A stretch of DNA of 64,000 nt, from positions 189,408 through 253,407 of the forward strand of contig JADJOJ010000008.1 in the NCBI GenBank assembly GCA_016713825.1, written 5' to 3'. This document shows, in pieces, positions 1 through 8,104 of this stretch (position 1 is the first letter of the stretch; every line of letters starts with the position of its first letter). A program made the position numbers and the translations under genes. The notes beneath the pieces are model-generated. The model was not told the DNA's origin and made no database searches. It saw only the letters and a program-made list of their open reading frames with translations. The DNA is from Candidatus Leptofilum gracile. Lineage in GTDB: Bacteria; Chloroflexota; Anaerolineae; Promineifilales; Promineifilaceae.

Positions 1-801
1 GTTCCCACAGGCTTGCCCGCCGCCACGTCAACGCTGCCGCCGCCATCTGTGGCCGGGGCCACACCCATTGCCCAACAGCCCGCCAACACCCCGGCACCAA
101 CCGCCACCCCCACCGCCACCGCCACACCGACCATCACCCCGTCGCCCACGCCAACCGCCACCCCCATCGGCCCCTGCGACGAGCGCCTGCCGCGTGATGA
201 TCTGTTCACCATCGTTACCCAAACGTACGGCCTCAGCCGCGACTACGCCCCGCAAGATTTGGTCCTGCTCACCGACTATTTGCCGGTGAACGTGACGCTG
301 GGCTACCCCACCGAAATTCGCCAAATTGCCATTGGTCCGCTGGTGCAAATGATGGCCGACATGCAAAATTCGGGGCTGGAACCGTTCATCATCTCCGGCT
401 ACCGCAGCTACGCCGCCCAGGCGATCAGCTGGGACAAGTGGAACCGGGAAGAGCCGGAACGGGCCGCGATTTTGAGCGCCCGCCCCGGCCACAGTGAACA
501 CCAGCTGGGCACCACCGTCGATTTTGGCTCGCCAGAACTCGCCGAAATCGTGGGCATCGCCGATATTGAGTTCCACACCTACTTTTACCAGACCAGCGAA
601 GGCATCTGGCTGGCCGAAAACGCCCACCGCTACGGCTTCACCCTCAGCTACCCACGCGGGGCGCAGGAGCTGACTGGCTTTTTCTACGAGCCGTGGCATT
701 TCCGCTATGTGGGCCAGGAGATGGCCACCTTTTTGCATGAGTCAGGCACTTACCTGACCGAATACCAGCTCATCAACCAACCGGAGCCTTGCATCCCATG
801 A
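1..801 (+). CDS. D-Ala-D-Ala carboxypeptidase, VanY/M15B family (5' partial)
   Basis: The frame is open to the left edge, so the start lies upstream. The first ~45 visible residues are a Thr/Pro-rich linker of the kind that joins a lipoprotein anchor to an extracellular domain. The rest is an M15B peptidase: SGYRSY followed by PGHSEHQLGTTVDF holds the first zinc His and Asp, and EPWHFRYVG holds the last His. Such enzymes trim the terminal D-Ala of peptidoglycan stem peptides outside the membrane. It is followed 150 bp downstream by another secreted enzyme on the same strand. Confidence 0.88.
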   Translation, partial: VPTGLPAATSTLPPPSVAGATPIAQQPANTPAPTATPTATATPTITPSPTPTATPIGPCDERLPRDDLFTIVTQTYGLSRDYAPQDLVLLTDYLPVNVTLGYPTEIRQIAIGPLVQMMADMQNSGLEPFIISGYRSYAAQAISWDKWNREEPERAAILSARPGHSEHQLGTTVDFGSPELAEIVGIADIEFHTYFYQTSEGIWLAENAHRYGFTLSYPRGAQELTGFFYEPWHFRYVGQEMATFLHESGTYLTEYQLINQPEPCIP

Positions 802-813
802 GAGGTTTTTATC

Positions 814-846
814 CACAGATTACGCAGATTTCGCAGATTTTTAGGC
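814..846. repeat. Intergenic 'CAGATT' word repeat
   Basis: Three near-copies of the word CAGATT(T) separated by ACG/TCG: CACAGATTACGCAGATTTCGCAGATTT. Related arrays recur at 13275-13348, 15646-15705, 41604-41640, 44352-44424, 49165-49203 and 61690-61752, almost always between genes. Confidence 0.6.
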
Positions 847-860
847 TCATCTTGCACTTG

Positions 861-930
861 TCGTTCCCGCGAAAGCGGGAATCCAGCCGCCCCCACCAGA
901 AAATGGATTCCCGCCTGCGCGGGAATGACA
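861..930. repeat. REP-like double palindrome
   Basis: Two GC-rich hairpins face each other: TCGTTCCCGCGAAAGCGGGA and, inverted, TTCCCGCCTGCGCGGGAA. They share the flanks CATTCCCGC and GGATTCC. This is the widely scattered REP/BIME type of extragenic palindrome. A diverged relative lies at 63119-63185. It fills most of the gap between the first two genes. Confidence 0.7.
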
Positions 931-954
931 AGCTAAGAGGGGCTCTTTTTTCTT

Positions 955-2496
955 TTGATACTTGCTTTCTTGATGGGATGTGGGCAAACGGCCGTTTCCA
1001 CCAACCCACTCCCCACCATCGCCCCAACCCTGACCCAACCAACCGGCACGCTGCCCGCCCCGCCCACGCCCATCCCGGCGACAAATACGCCCGCGCCAGC
1101 GACGGCAACGCTGGTGCCCACCCAAATCCCCTCCACCAGCACCCCCCTCGCCCCGCTCACCCTGGCCGTGCCGGAAAATTGGCAGCCCATCGTTAGCGAA
1201 GCGCTGGCGGCGGCAAACACCGATCGCACTTGGCAACTTGTGCCCAGCAGCGAACCCGCCGACGCTCAGCTAAGCGAAAATGGCGCGGGGCAGCTGGTTT
1301 GGCAAGAGCCAATCGTGCTGGCCGTGCCCTTTGTAACGGAGTGGGAAGATGTGCCCCAGGCGGATGCGGAAGCGATTTTGGCCAACGGGCATGAGCTGGC
1401 CGTGGTGCTGCCCTGGTCGGCACTGACGCCAGATTGGAAGCCGCTGCGGGTAGACGGCCGTTTCCCCACCGACGCCAACTACCCATTTGTTAATCGCCTC
1501 ACCCTGCAAACAAACAGTGCAGCCGCCAACGAACTGCTGCCCATCCTGCAAACCGCCCTCGCCCCAGAGCCAGTGGTGCACCTGGCCAGCGTGGGGGACA
1601 TCATGCTGGATCGCGGACTGGGCATCGTCATCCAGGGCGGCAATCTGGCCTACCCGTTCGCCAAAGTCGCCGATTTGCTGCAAAACGCAGACATCACCGT
1701 GGGCAACATGGAGTCGGCGCTGGGCACGCTGGGCGAACCAGCCGCCAAGAGCTATCCGTTCCGCGCCCCGCCCGTGGCCGCCGAGGCGCTGGCGCTGGGC
1801 GGCTTCGACGTGGTGTCATTGGCCAACAACCACGGCATGGATTACGGCCCAGAAGCGCTGCTGCAAGCGATTGAGCTGCTGCAAGCCCAGGGGGTCACTC
1901 CGATTGGCGCGGGAACCAATTTTGAGGCCGCCCACGCGCCGCACATCACCCAAATCAACGGGCTGTCGCTGGCGTTTTTGGCCTACGTAAATGTGCCGAT
2001 TGAGGCGCGGAGTGCGTTTGATACGGCCGTTTGGACCGCCACCGATACCACCCCCGGCCTCGCCTGGGCCGATCCTGAGGTGATTGCTGCGGATGTAACG
2101 GCCGTTCGCGGTCAGGTCGATCACGTCATTGTGGTGCTGCACAGCGGCTACGAATATGTCGAGGAACCGAGCCCGCCGCAGGTGGCCGCCGCCGAGGCCG
2201 CCATCGACGCCGGGGCCAAGCTGGTCATCGGCCACCATGCCCACATTTTGCAGGGGATTGATTTTTACAACGGTGGGGTGATTGTGTATGGGCTGGGGAA
2301 TTTTGCTTTTGAGATTGACGGGCCGCCAGAAACGGCCGTGCTCAACGTTTGGCTGGATGCAGAGGGCGTGCGCTCGCTGGAGCTCATCCCGGCCATCATT
2401 CAAGAAGGTGGCGCACCCCGCCTGGCCGAAAGCTGGGAAGCGGCCCCCATTTTGCGCCAGGTCTACTTTTTAACGCGCATTTTGAACTCACGATGA
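955..2496 (+). CDS. CapA-family metallophosphatase-like lipoprotein
   Basis: A TTG start is chosen because an in-frame stop lies just upstream (934) and AAGAGGGG precedes the start. The first residues (ILAFLMGCG) make a short lipobox, followed by a Thr/Pro linker to about residue 60. Residues from about 205 onward carry the PGA_cap / calcineurin-like pattern: VGDIMLDRG, GNMESALG, SLANNHGMDYG and GHHAHILQG supply the metal-binding Asp, Asn and His. CapA proteins act in poly-gamma-glutamate capsule export or a related cell-surface reaction; the substrate here is unknown. It converges on the PIN toxin gene and overlaps its stop by 9 bp. Confidence 0.85.
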   Translation: MILAFLMGCGQTAVSTNPLPTIAPTLTQPTGTLPAPPTPIPATNTPAPATATLVPTQIPSTSTPLAPLTLAVPENWQPIVSEALAAANTDRTWQLVPSSEPADAQLSENGAGQLVWQEPIVLAVPFVTEWEDVPQADAEAILANGHELAVVLPWSALTPDWKPLRVDGRFPTDANYPFVNRLTLQTNSAAANELLPILQTALAPEPVVHLASVGDIMLDRGLGIVIQGGNLAYPFAKVADLLQNADITVGNMESALGTLGEPAAKSYPFRAPPVAAEALALGGFDVVSLANNHGMDYGPEALLQAIELLQAQGVTPIGAGTNFEAAHAPHITQINGLSLAFLAYVNVPIEARSAFDTAVWTATDTTPGLAWADPEVIAADVTAVRGQVDHVIVVLHSGYEYVEEPSPPQVAAAEAAIDAGAKLVIGHHAHILQGIDFYNGGVIVYGLGNFAFEIDGPPETAVLNVWLDAEGVRSLELIPAIIQEGGAPRLAESWEAAPILRQVYFLTRILNSR

Positions 2497-3021
2497 GAGG
2501 GCGGTAGTGAGTTTTACGGCCGTTTCCTCTTCCAAACACACATTTTCCTGAATGGTACGCAGCGTTGCCTGGCTAAACGTCGCTTTGATTTCGGCCGCAG
2601 TCAGCTTGGCCAGCCGTAAGGCAATCAAAAACGTGCCTGGGTCCAAAATGCAAACGCCCGCGTACTGCTTCAGCGTCAGCAAATCCTTGTCGCTGCTCAC
2701 CAAATAATGCGCTTTGCCTGCCACGGCACACGCCAAAAACTTGTCATCTTTGGGGTCACGGCACACCCCAACCACAGGTGTCACCTCCTGTAGCAACAAT
2801 GTTTGCTTTTCGATCTTCTCCAGAATAAATTTTCTGGCACGACCACCTCTAGAGATAAGAAACGGCCGTTCCAATACATCCAGCAGCTCACTATGCGTAG
2901 CAGCCGAAAAGACAGGCAAAATTTCGCCATCTTCCCAGGCATCCACAATCTTGACCATAATTTCCCCCTGCGTCAGGGCATAGCTGATCAAGCAACTGGT
3001 ATCAATAACGACGTTTAACAT
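2488..3021 (-). CDS. PIN-domain toxin, putative TA system (COG1569-like)
   Basis: 177 residues. The N-terminal VVIDTSCLISYAL holds the first acidic residue of a PIN nuclease, ATHSELLDVL the second and CRDPKDDKFLACAVAGKAHYLVSSDKDLL the remaining acidic pair with a typical DKDL end. PIN toxins are Mg-dependent ribonucleases. It abuts the upstream antitoxin gene (stop and start adjacent), which is the standard two-gene order. The last ~40 residues extend past the core fold. Confidence 0.82.
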   Translation of the reverse strand: MLNVVIDTSCLISYALTQGEIMVKIVDAWEDGEILPVFSAATHSELLDVLERPFLISRGGRARKFILEKIEKQTLLLQEVTPVVGVCRDPKDDKFLACAVAGKAHYLVSSDKDLLTLKQYAGVCILDPGTFLIALRLAKLTAAEIKATFSQATLRTIQENVCLEEETAVKLTTALSS

Positions 3022-3336
3022 TTAGTCGGCCTGCTTCTTGGCTTGCTGTTCTTCCCAAACTTCCTGGCGAGCTTGCTCAATGAGAGCCAACACGTCGGCT
3101 TCCGTCAGGTCGGCATTTCGCTCCGCGTTTTCGGCGGCAATTTCCTTCAATTCGCTAAAAAATGCTTCACGCTCTTGCTGGTAACGCAAAAAGTTTTGGT
3201 ATTGGTCCAAATCCACAATGGCCACCTGTGGCCGACCAAAAGTTTCTACCACGTAGGTCGCCTTCTCTTCCTTGATTTCCTGAATCACATCCGTCAATTT
3301 TTGCCGTAAATCGGTTGTGCCAATTTGTTTTTCCAT
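3022..3336 (-). CDS. Antitoxin, Phd/YefM family
   Basis: 104 residues from the ATG at 3336, preceded by AAGGTG; an upstream in-frame start exists but lacks a ribosome site and would overlap the operator. The beginning MEKQIGTTDLRQKLTDVI and the motif YVVETFGRPQVAIVDLDQY match the Phd/YefM DNA-binding fold. The C-terminal half is charged and helical, the usual toxin-binding tail. It presumably neutralises the PIN protein and represses its own promoter. Confidence 0.82.
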   Translation of the reverse strand: MEKQIGTTDLRQKLTDVIQEIKEEKATYVVETFGRPQVAIVDLDQYQNFLRYQQEREAFFSELKEIAAENAERNADLTEADVLALIEQARQEVWEEQQAKKQAD

Positions 3337-3347
3337 TTTTACACACC

Positions 3348-3392
3348 TTATAAAGTTTATAAACATTATAAAGTTAGATTCCAAATTTACAA
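3348..3392 (-). promoter_or_regulatory. Promoter and putative operator of the TA pair
   Basis: On the minus strand TTGTAA (3387-3392) and TATAAT (3365-3370) are 16 bp apart. Two copies of ACTTTATAA (3366-3374 and 3348-3356) are centred 18 bp apart, about 1.7 helical turns. One overlaps the -10 box and the other sits before the ribosome site. This is a good candidate for antitoxin autoregulation; binding is inferred. Confidence 0.55.
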
Positions 3393-3462
3393 GATTTCAA
3401 AAATCTCTTCCCCAATTGGGTCAAAATACAAAATGCAAGACTTTTGAAATCTTCGCGGGATC

Positions 3463-3500
3463 AAAAAAAGGCAACGGCCGTTTCCAACCGTTGCCTTTTT
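3463..3500 (-). terminator. Intrinsic terminator of the 3505-3864 gene
   Basis: GGCAACGG pairs with CCGTTGCC, followed on the minus strand by a run of seven T. It lies just past the stop codon at 3505. The loop contains a copy of ACGGCCGT. Confidence 0.7.
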
Positions 3501-3504
3501 CACA

Positions 3505-3864
3505 TTAGTAAACCACCGCTGGTTCAAACTGCGGCGGCAGCGCCAGCGGCCAATTAAAAGCCAGCAGCGCCGACCGCGCCAGCAAGCGAACCCGCCGCCA
3601 CACGCCACTGCGGCGCAAAGCCACATCCGTGCAGGTATGATCCAAACAAACCCGCATCAAGTCGCGCCGCAGTGAAGCCAATACCTCTTTTTGTGCGTCA
3701 GTCAGAGTGTCCGCCTCTGCCACAAAAACTGGTTCAGATTGTTCAAATTCCTGTATCAAACGACTCACTTTACACGCTTCGTTGGGATACAGGCGCAGTT
3801 GCCCCGTCACTGGCAGCGCCAGCGCTTGCAAAACTGCTCGTAATTCATTCGGTTGCGTATTCAT
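3505..3864 (-). CDS. Hypothetical protein, 119 aa
   Basis: The ATG at 3864 is chosen over one 24 bp upstream because GAAGGACGGG lies at proper distance. The protein starts MNTQPNELRAVLQALALPV. It is mostly alpha-helical by composition, ends with a basic stretch (RRSGVWRRVRLLARS) and a hydrophobic tail, and has no motif I recognise. It has its own terminator (3463-3500) and is separated from the ABC genes by an AT-rich repeat, so it appears monocistronic. Confidence 0.6.
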   Translation of the reverse strand: MNTQPNELRAVLQALALPVTGQLRLYPNEACKVSRLIQEFEQSEPVFVAEADTLTDAQKEVLASLRRDLMRVCLDHTCTDVALRRSGVWRRVRLLARSALLAFNWPLALPPQFEPAVVY

Positions 3865-3881
3865 TGTATCCCGTCCTTCGT

Positions 3882-3942
3882 AAGTCATTGGGTAATTGAG
3901 TAATTCAACCTAATTACCCAATTACCTAATGACTCAATTACA
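3882..3942. repeat. Intergenic inverted word repeat (AATTACC)
   Basis: The words GTCATT, GGGTAATT, TAATTCAACC, AATTACCC, AATTACC and AATGAC read as an imperfect inverted repeat of about 60 bp lying between the orphan gene and the ABC exporter. It can fold into a long AT-rich hairpin on either strand. Confidence 0.5.
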
Positions 3943-5755
3943 CACTTGCTGGCACCTCGCCATCCAGCCCATACACCTTCTGCCGCTCATCGCGGAACTG
4001 TTTGGTGTACAGGTTGTAATAATGGCCGCGCGCCCGGATTAGCTCGGCGTGAGTGCCCATTTCCGACACACCACCGTTTTCAATCACCATAATCCGGTCG
4101 GCGCTTTTGATGGTAGACAGCCGATGGGCGATGATGAAGCTGGTACGGCCGTTCATCAACGCCTCCATTCCCTGCTGAATCAACGCCTCCGTCAGCGTGT
4201 CCACTGAACTCGTCGCCTCGTCCATGATAAAGATGTCTGGCTTGGCCAAAATCGCCCGCGCCAGGCTGATCAGCTGCTTTTGACCCACAGAGAGCAGCAC
4301 ACCGCCCTCACCTACTTCGGTTTGGTACCCTTTTTCTAACCGCAAGATAAAGTCATGAGCGCCAGCCATTTTGGCCGCTTGCTCAACTTCGGCGTCGGTG
4401 GCATCCAGACGGCCGTACCGCAAATTATCCCCCACCGTCCCAGAAAACAGATGTGGCGTTTGCAGCACCATCCCAATCCGTGACTGGATCGCATGTTGGG
4501 TCAGCTGGGTGTAATCGTGCCCGTTGATCAAAATCTTGCCCGCCGTCGGTTCATAGAAGCGGCAAATCAGATTCACCAACGTCGATTTACCCGCCCCCGT
4601 GGGGCCAACCAGCGCCACCGTCTCCCCTTGCGGGATGCGCAGCGAAAAGTTCTCCAACACCGGCTTACCATCTTCATAATGGAACGACACGTTATCAAAC
4701 AGAATGTCGCCGCGAATGCTGCCCGGGTCAATCGCCTCCGGCGCATCCACAATCTCCGGCTTTGTGTCTAGCAGCGAAAAGATACGCTCACCAGAAGCAA
4801 CCGCCTGCTGCATCGTGGCATACACCGCCGCCATCTGCTGAATCGGCCACAGCATGAAGGTGACGTAAGAGATGAATGCCTGCAAGCCACCAATCGTCAT
4901 GCCGCCAACCTCAAACTGCCAGCCGCTAAACCAGACCACGGCCGCAATGCCGCTGGCGCTCACCAACTGCACCGCTGGCAAAAACAGCGCCGACAGCCAC
5001 GCCGCCCGGTAAGATGCCTGGTACATGTCGTCGGTCAGTTCGCTGAACTGGCCCAGGTTTTCCCGCTCGCGCCCCAAAGATTTCACCACGCGCACGCCGT
5101 TGATGCTCTCGCTGTAAGCGCCGGTAATCCGGGAGTTCAGCTTGCGCACCCGGCGGTACTCTGTCAGGATGCGCTGCTTGAAGGTGATGGCCACTTTCCA
5201 CAATGCCGGAATCATCAGCACCACCAGCAAGGTCAGCTTCCAGTTGATGGCCAACATAAACCCGACGGAGGTGGTGATGCTGGTAATGGTCCACGCCGTA
5301 TCCAGAAAACCCCAGGAAACCAGATCACCCACCCGCGTGGCGTCCGACGTCACGCGAGACATAATCCAGCCATCGGCCGTGCGGTTGTAGTAAGACAACG
5401 GCAGCTTTTGCAGATGGGCAAACATCTTTTTGCGCAAATCATACTGCACCAGATGGCCCAGGTAACCGGCTGCCAAAATAAAGGCAAAAACAAACACGGC
5501 AAAGACCAGGAACCATGCCCCGTACTGAACCGCCAGCGCATAGAGTCGGTCCAGATCACGGGCCAAAATGCCTTCATCGATCATCTGCTTGGTTAAGAAT
5601 GTAAAGTATGCTTCGATGAGGGAAACGGCCGTAATACACACCAAAAACGTCGCCATCATCGGCCAATGATCCAGCCCCACCCGCAAAATGCGGCGCACCG
5701 TTTCCCCATTTACCTGACTATCAAATTCTTCTTCTTCAAAATAATGTTCAGACAT
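3938..5755 (-). CDS. ABC exporter half-transporter, subunit 2 (degenerate signature)
   Basis: 605 residues with a six-helix exporter domain to about residue 335 and a nucleotide-binding domain behind it. Walker A is GPTGAGKST and Walker B IFIMDEATSSVD with the catalytic Glu. The signature reads LSVGQ instead of LSGGQ. Its partner upstream has the opposite set (LSGGQ but Asp for Glu), so the two are expected to form a heterodimer with one full and one degenerate ATP site, as in TM287/288 and BmrCD. Likely substrates are drugs, lipids or peptides; the sequence does not tell which. Confidence 0.9.
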   Translation of the reverse strand: MSEHYFEEEEFDSQVNGETVRRILRVGLDHWPMMATFLVCITAVSLIEAYFTFLTKQMIDEGILARDLDRLYALAVQYGAWFLVFAVFVFAFILAAGYLGHLVQYDLRKKMFAHLQKLPLSYYNRTADGWIMSRVTSDATRVGDLVSWGFLDTAWTITSITTSVGFMLAINWKLTLLVVLMIPALWKVAITFKQRILTEYRRVRKLNSRITGAYSESINGVRVVKSLGRERENLGQFSELTDDMYQASYRAAWLSALFLPAVQLVSASGIAAVVWFSGWQFEVGGMTIGGLQAFISYVTFMLWPIQQMAAVYATMQQAVASGERIFSLLDTKPEIVDAPEAIDPGSIRGDILFDNVSFHYEDGKPVLENFSLRIPQGETVALVGPTGAGKSTLVNLICRFYEPTAGKILINGHDYTQLTQHAIQSRIGMVLQTPHLFSGTVGDNLRYGRLDATDAEVEQAAKMAGAHDFILRLEKGYQTEVGEGGVLLSVGQKQLISLARAILAKPDIFIMDEATSSVDTLTEALIQQGMEALMNGRTSFIIAHRLSTIKSADRIMVIENGGVSEMGTHAELIRARGHYYNLYTKQFRDERQKVYGLDGEVPASV

Positions 5756-5775
5756 GATATTTCTCGTTTTTGTTT

Positions 5776-5804
5776 GTAGAGACGTTGCAATGCAACGTCT
5801 CTAC
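5776..5804. repeat. Perfect 14-bp-stem hairpin between the two ABC genes
   Basis: GTAGAGACGTTGCA and its complement are separated by one base, right after the stop of the first ABC gene. A decayed copy lies at 8079-8108 over the stop codon of the inositol-phosphate synthase. There is no T-run, so it is a processing or mRNA-stabilising hairpin, or a mobile palindrome, rather than a terminator. Confidence 0.7.
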
Positions 5805-5807
5805 ACT

Positions 5808-7661
5808 TTAATCACCCGCCTGCGGCAACTTGTGGTACCCATTCTGGCGACCATTTGCGGCCACAGTAGACAAATCTGCTTCCAGCTCATCCTCGATGCG
5901 GGATTGCAGGTCGTAAATGCGCTGGTACGTGCCGGGCACGTTGACCAAGGTGTCATGGGTGCCACGCTGTACGATACGGCCGTTTTCCAACACCAGCACC
6001 AAATCCGCATCCATCACGCTCTGAATCCGGTGGGCAATCAGGAACGTTGTCCGTGAATCCATCAGCCGGTCCAGCGCCGCCCGGATTTCCGCCTCCGTCT
6101 CCGTATCCACCGAAGAAGTCGCGTCATCCAGAATCAGCAGGCGCGGATTACGCAAAAAGGTGCGAGCCAGCGTCACGCGCTGCTTCTGGCCACCAGAGAG
6201 CGTCACACCACGCTCACCCACCATCGTCTCGTACCCCTTGGGAAAAGAGAGGATGACCTCGTGCACCGCAGCAGCGCGGGCAGCGGCTTCCACTTCAGCA
6301 TCCGTCACCTCACGCGTTACGCCGTAGGTGATGTTGTCCCGAATCGACAGCGAAAACAGGAACGGTTCCTGCATCACAATGCCAATCTGCTGCCGCAGGT
6401 AGTCACGCGGATAGGTTTTTAACTCTACATCGTCGAGGAGAATACGGCCGTCCGTATACTCATAAAAACGCGGCAGCAAGTTCACCAGCGACGTCTTGCC
6501 AGAGCCAGTGCCACCCAACAAGGCCACCACCTGCCCCGGTTCCACGGCAAAATCGATGTCATGCAGCACCTGTTCTTCTTCGCCTTCGTAGGTAAAGTCC
6601 ACGTGCTCAAAGCGCACCGCCCCCCGTACCGGATGGTCTGGCCGCAGCTGGCCTTCACTGATCGGCTCACGCTCTTGCTGGACAATATGGAGGATACGGC
6701 CGTAACTCACCAAACCCGTCGAAACATCCGCAATCAACCGGCCCAAGTTACGAATCGGCCAAATAATCTGCGACAAAAAGCCCACATAAGCAATGTAAGC
6801 CCCAGGCGTAATCGTGCCCTCAATCGCCAGCCGCGCCCCAATGACATACCCAATCAGCAGCTGCGCCCCGCTCATCAAATCCGTAGACGGCCAATACAGC
6901 GCATGCATCATCGTCAAACGCCGCCCACGCAGATACTTTTCCTGGTTCTCCACCTCAAACATCTCCGTCTCAAACTGCTGGCGGGCAAACGCCTTCACCA
7001 CCCGCACCCCAGAGACATTCTCCTGCAACCGGTTAGACAGCGTCGCTTCCTGATCCTGGAAATGCTCATACGCCTGCCCCACCTTCACAAAGAAAAAAAG
7101 CGAGATCAGCAGCACCACCGGAATCACCACAATCGACCAAAAAGCCAAACCCACGTCAATCGTCAGCAGGGCAATGAAGTTCACAATGAACAACAGCACA
7201 ATCCGGCCAATGCCCACCGCCTGCTCCGCAAACAGCCGCCGCACCGTATCCACATCAGATGTAGACCGCTGGAGCAGCTCACCCGTTTGCATATTGTCGT
7301 GGTACGTAAAGGTCAGTCGCTGAATATGATCATACAAAAAGTCACGAATGCGCAGCGTCGCCTTTTCAGATACTTTGGCCGCCAGACGGCCACCCACAAA
7401 AGTAAACAAACCTTGCAGTGTCGCCAGCCCAATGAAGCCCAAAGCCACCCAGGGCAGCATGCTTAACATGTTTTCAGCAGGCAAAATCGTGTCGATAAAG
7501 TAGCCCAGAAAGTAATAAATACCCGTCTGGGCCAGAGCCGCAATGCCAACACAAACAATGGCAATAACGTAGAGGAGTTGATACCCACGCAGCAGCCGCC
7601 ACAGCCCCACAAATTTGTTACCAACAACTGTCTCTTTCAGGTTAAACGTTTCAAGATTCAT
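5808..7661 (-). CDS. ABC exporter half-transporter, subunit 1 (Walker B Asp)
   Basis: 617 residues from MNLETFNLKE at 7661; upstream in-frame starts to 7778 exist but run into the terminator region. Six transmembrane helices lie in the first ~330 residues, then an NBD with Walker A GGTGSGKTS, an intact signature LSGGQKQRVTLA and Walker B LLILDDATSSVD, in which Asp replaces the catalytic Glu. First gene of the exporter pair. Expression is probably governed by the leader ORF and tandem terminators upstream (7777-8061). Confidence 0.9.
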   Translation of the reverse strand: MNLETFNLKETVVGNKFVGLWRLLRGYQLLYVIAIVCVGIAALAQTGIYYFLGYFIDTILPAENMLSMLPWVALGFIGLATLQGLFTFVGGRLAAKVSEKATLRIRDFLYDHIQRLTFTYHDNMQTGELLQRSTSDVDTVRRLFAEQAVGIGRIVLLFIVNFIALLTIDVGLAFWSIVVIPVVLLISLFFFVKVGQAYEHFQDQEATLSNRLQENVSGVRVVKAFARQQFETEMFEVENQEKYLRGRRLTMMHALYWPSTDLMSGAQLLIGYVIGARLAIEGTITPGAYIAYVGFLSQIIWPIRNLGRLIADVSTGLVSYGRILHIVQQEREPISEGQLRPDHPVRGAVRFEHVDFTYEGEEEQVLHDIDFAVEPGQVVALLGGTGSGKTSLVNLLPRFYEYTDGRILLDDVELKTYPRDYLRQQIGIVMQEPFLFSLSIRDNITYGVTREVTDAEVEAAARAAAVHEVILSFPKGYETMVGERGVTLSGGQKQRVTLARTFLRNPRLLILDDATSSVDTETEAEIRAALDRLMDSRTTFLIAHRIQSVMDADLVLVLENGRIVQRGTHDTLVNVPGTYQRIYDLQSRIEDELEADLSTVAANGRQNGYHKLPQAGD

Positions 7662-7776
7662 GATAATTTCCGTTATTACGGGACAGCTCATTCCAGGCAA
7701 TCCCTTTGTTTTCTCAAGAGTATCAACTGAAGTTGACACCCTTTGTCTGGAATTATTTCGCCGCTTTTTTGAGAAC

Positions 7777-7808
7777 AAAAAACGCCACAGGGCGTACCCG
7801 TGGCGTTC
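7777..7808 (-). terminator. Second leader terminator before the ABC exporter
   Basis: AACGCCAC pairs with GTGGCGTT, with three more GC pairs inside, followed by six T on the minus strand. It lies 116 bp before the exporter start and 13 bp after the first terminator. Confidence 0.75.
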
Positions 7809-7820
7809 AAAGCAGCAAAC

Positions 7821-7856
7821 AAAAAACGGTCACGGGCTTGTAGCGCCGTGACCGTT
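7821..7856 (-). terminator. First leader terminator (attenuator) before the ABC exporter
   Basis: AACGGTCACGG pairs with CCGTGACCGTT (11 bp), followed by six T on the minus strand. Its 5' arm (7843-7853, GGTCACGGCGC) can instead pair with GCGCCTGTGACC inside the leader ORF (7901-7912), so the hairpin has a mutually exclusive rival. Confidence 0.8.
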
Positions 7857-7883
7857 GGTATCAACTCTTATTTGTGAAGAAAA

Positions 7884-7982
7884 TCACAAAGGAGGTTCCT
7901 GGTCACAGGCGCAAAGGGTGGCACTGCCACCAAAGGCATCACGAGAAGCGATGAGCAAGATGATGTCATGGTACTTATACAT
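7884..7982 (-). CDS. 32-aa leader peptide upstream of the ABC exporter
   Basis: ATG at 7982, TGA at 7884; the product starts MYKYHDIILLIASRD and ends CACDQEPPL. A strong ribosome site AAAGGAG lies 10 bases before the start, and a near-consensus promoter lies 50 bp further up. Codons 24-28 carry the RNA segment that competes with the first terminator. The length, position and structure resemble the BmrB leader of Bacillus subtilis bmrCD. An alternative is that the peptide itself is made for export. No homolog is recognised by eye. Confidence 0.65.
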   Translation of the reverse strand: MYKYHDIILLIASRDAFGGSATLCACDQEPPL

Positions 7983-8032
7983 TTACGCCTATCTCCTTTA
8001 AGATTTTTTTGCTGCTTTTTCACAGCCTGCGC

Positions 8033-8061
8033 ACTATAACATAGCTTTTTTAGCGCGTCAA
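8033..8061 (-). promoter_or_regulatory. Sigma-70-type promoter of the leader ORF / ABC exporter
   Basis: On the minus strand TTGACG (8056-8061) and TATAGT (8033-8038) are exactly 17 bp apart. Transcription would begin near 8026, giving a short untranslated stretch before the leader ORF. Confidence 0.75.
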
Positions 8062-8104
8062 GGCTGATTTTTGCCGGGTAGAGACGTTGCCATGCAACCT
8101 CTTT

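Noticed and set aside
3387..3626. 79-codon minus-strand ORF in the TA-orphan gap
   Set aside because: It crosses the terminator at 3463-3500 and overlaps the orphan gene in another frame.
6561..7466. 301-codon plus-strand ORF inside the ABC gene
   Set aside because: Shadow of the transporter; His/Arg/Gln-rich composition with no domain.
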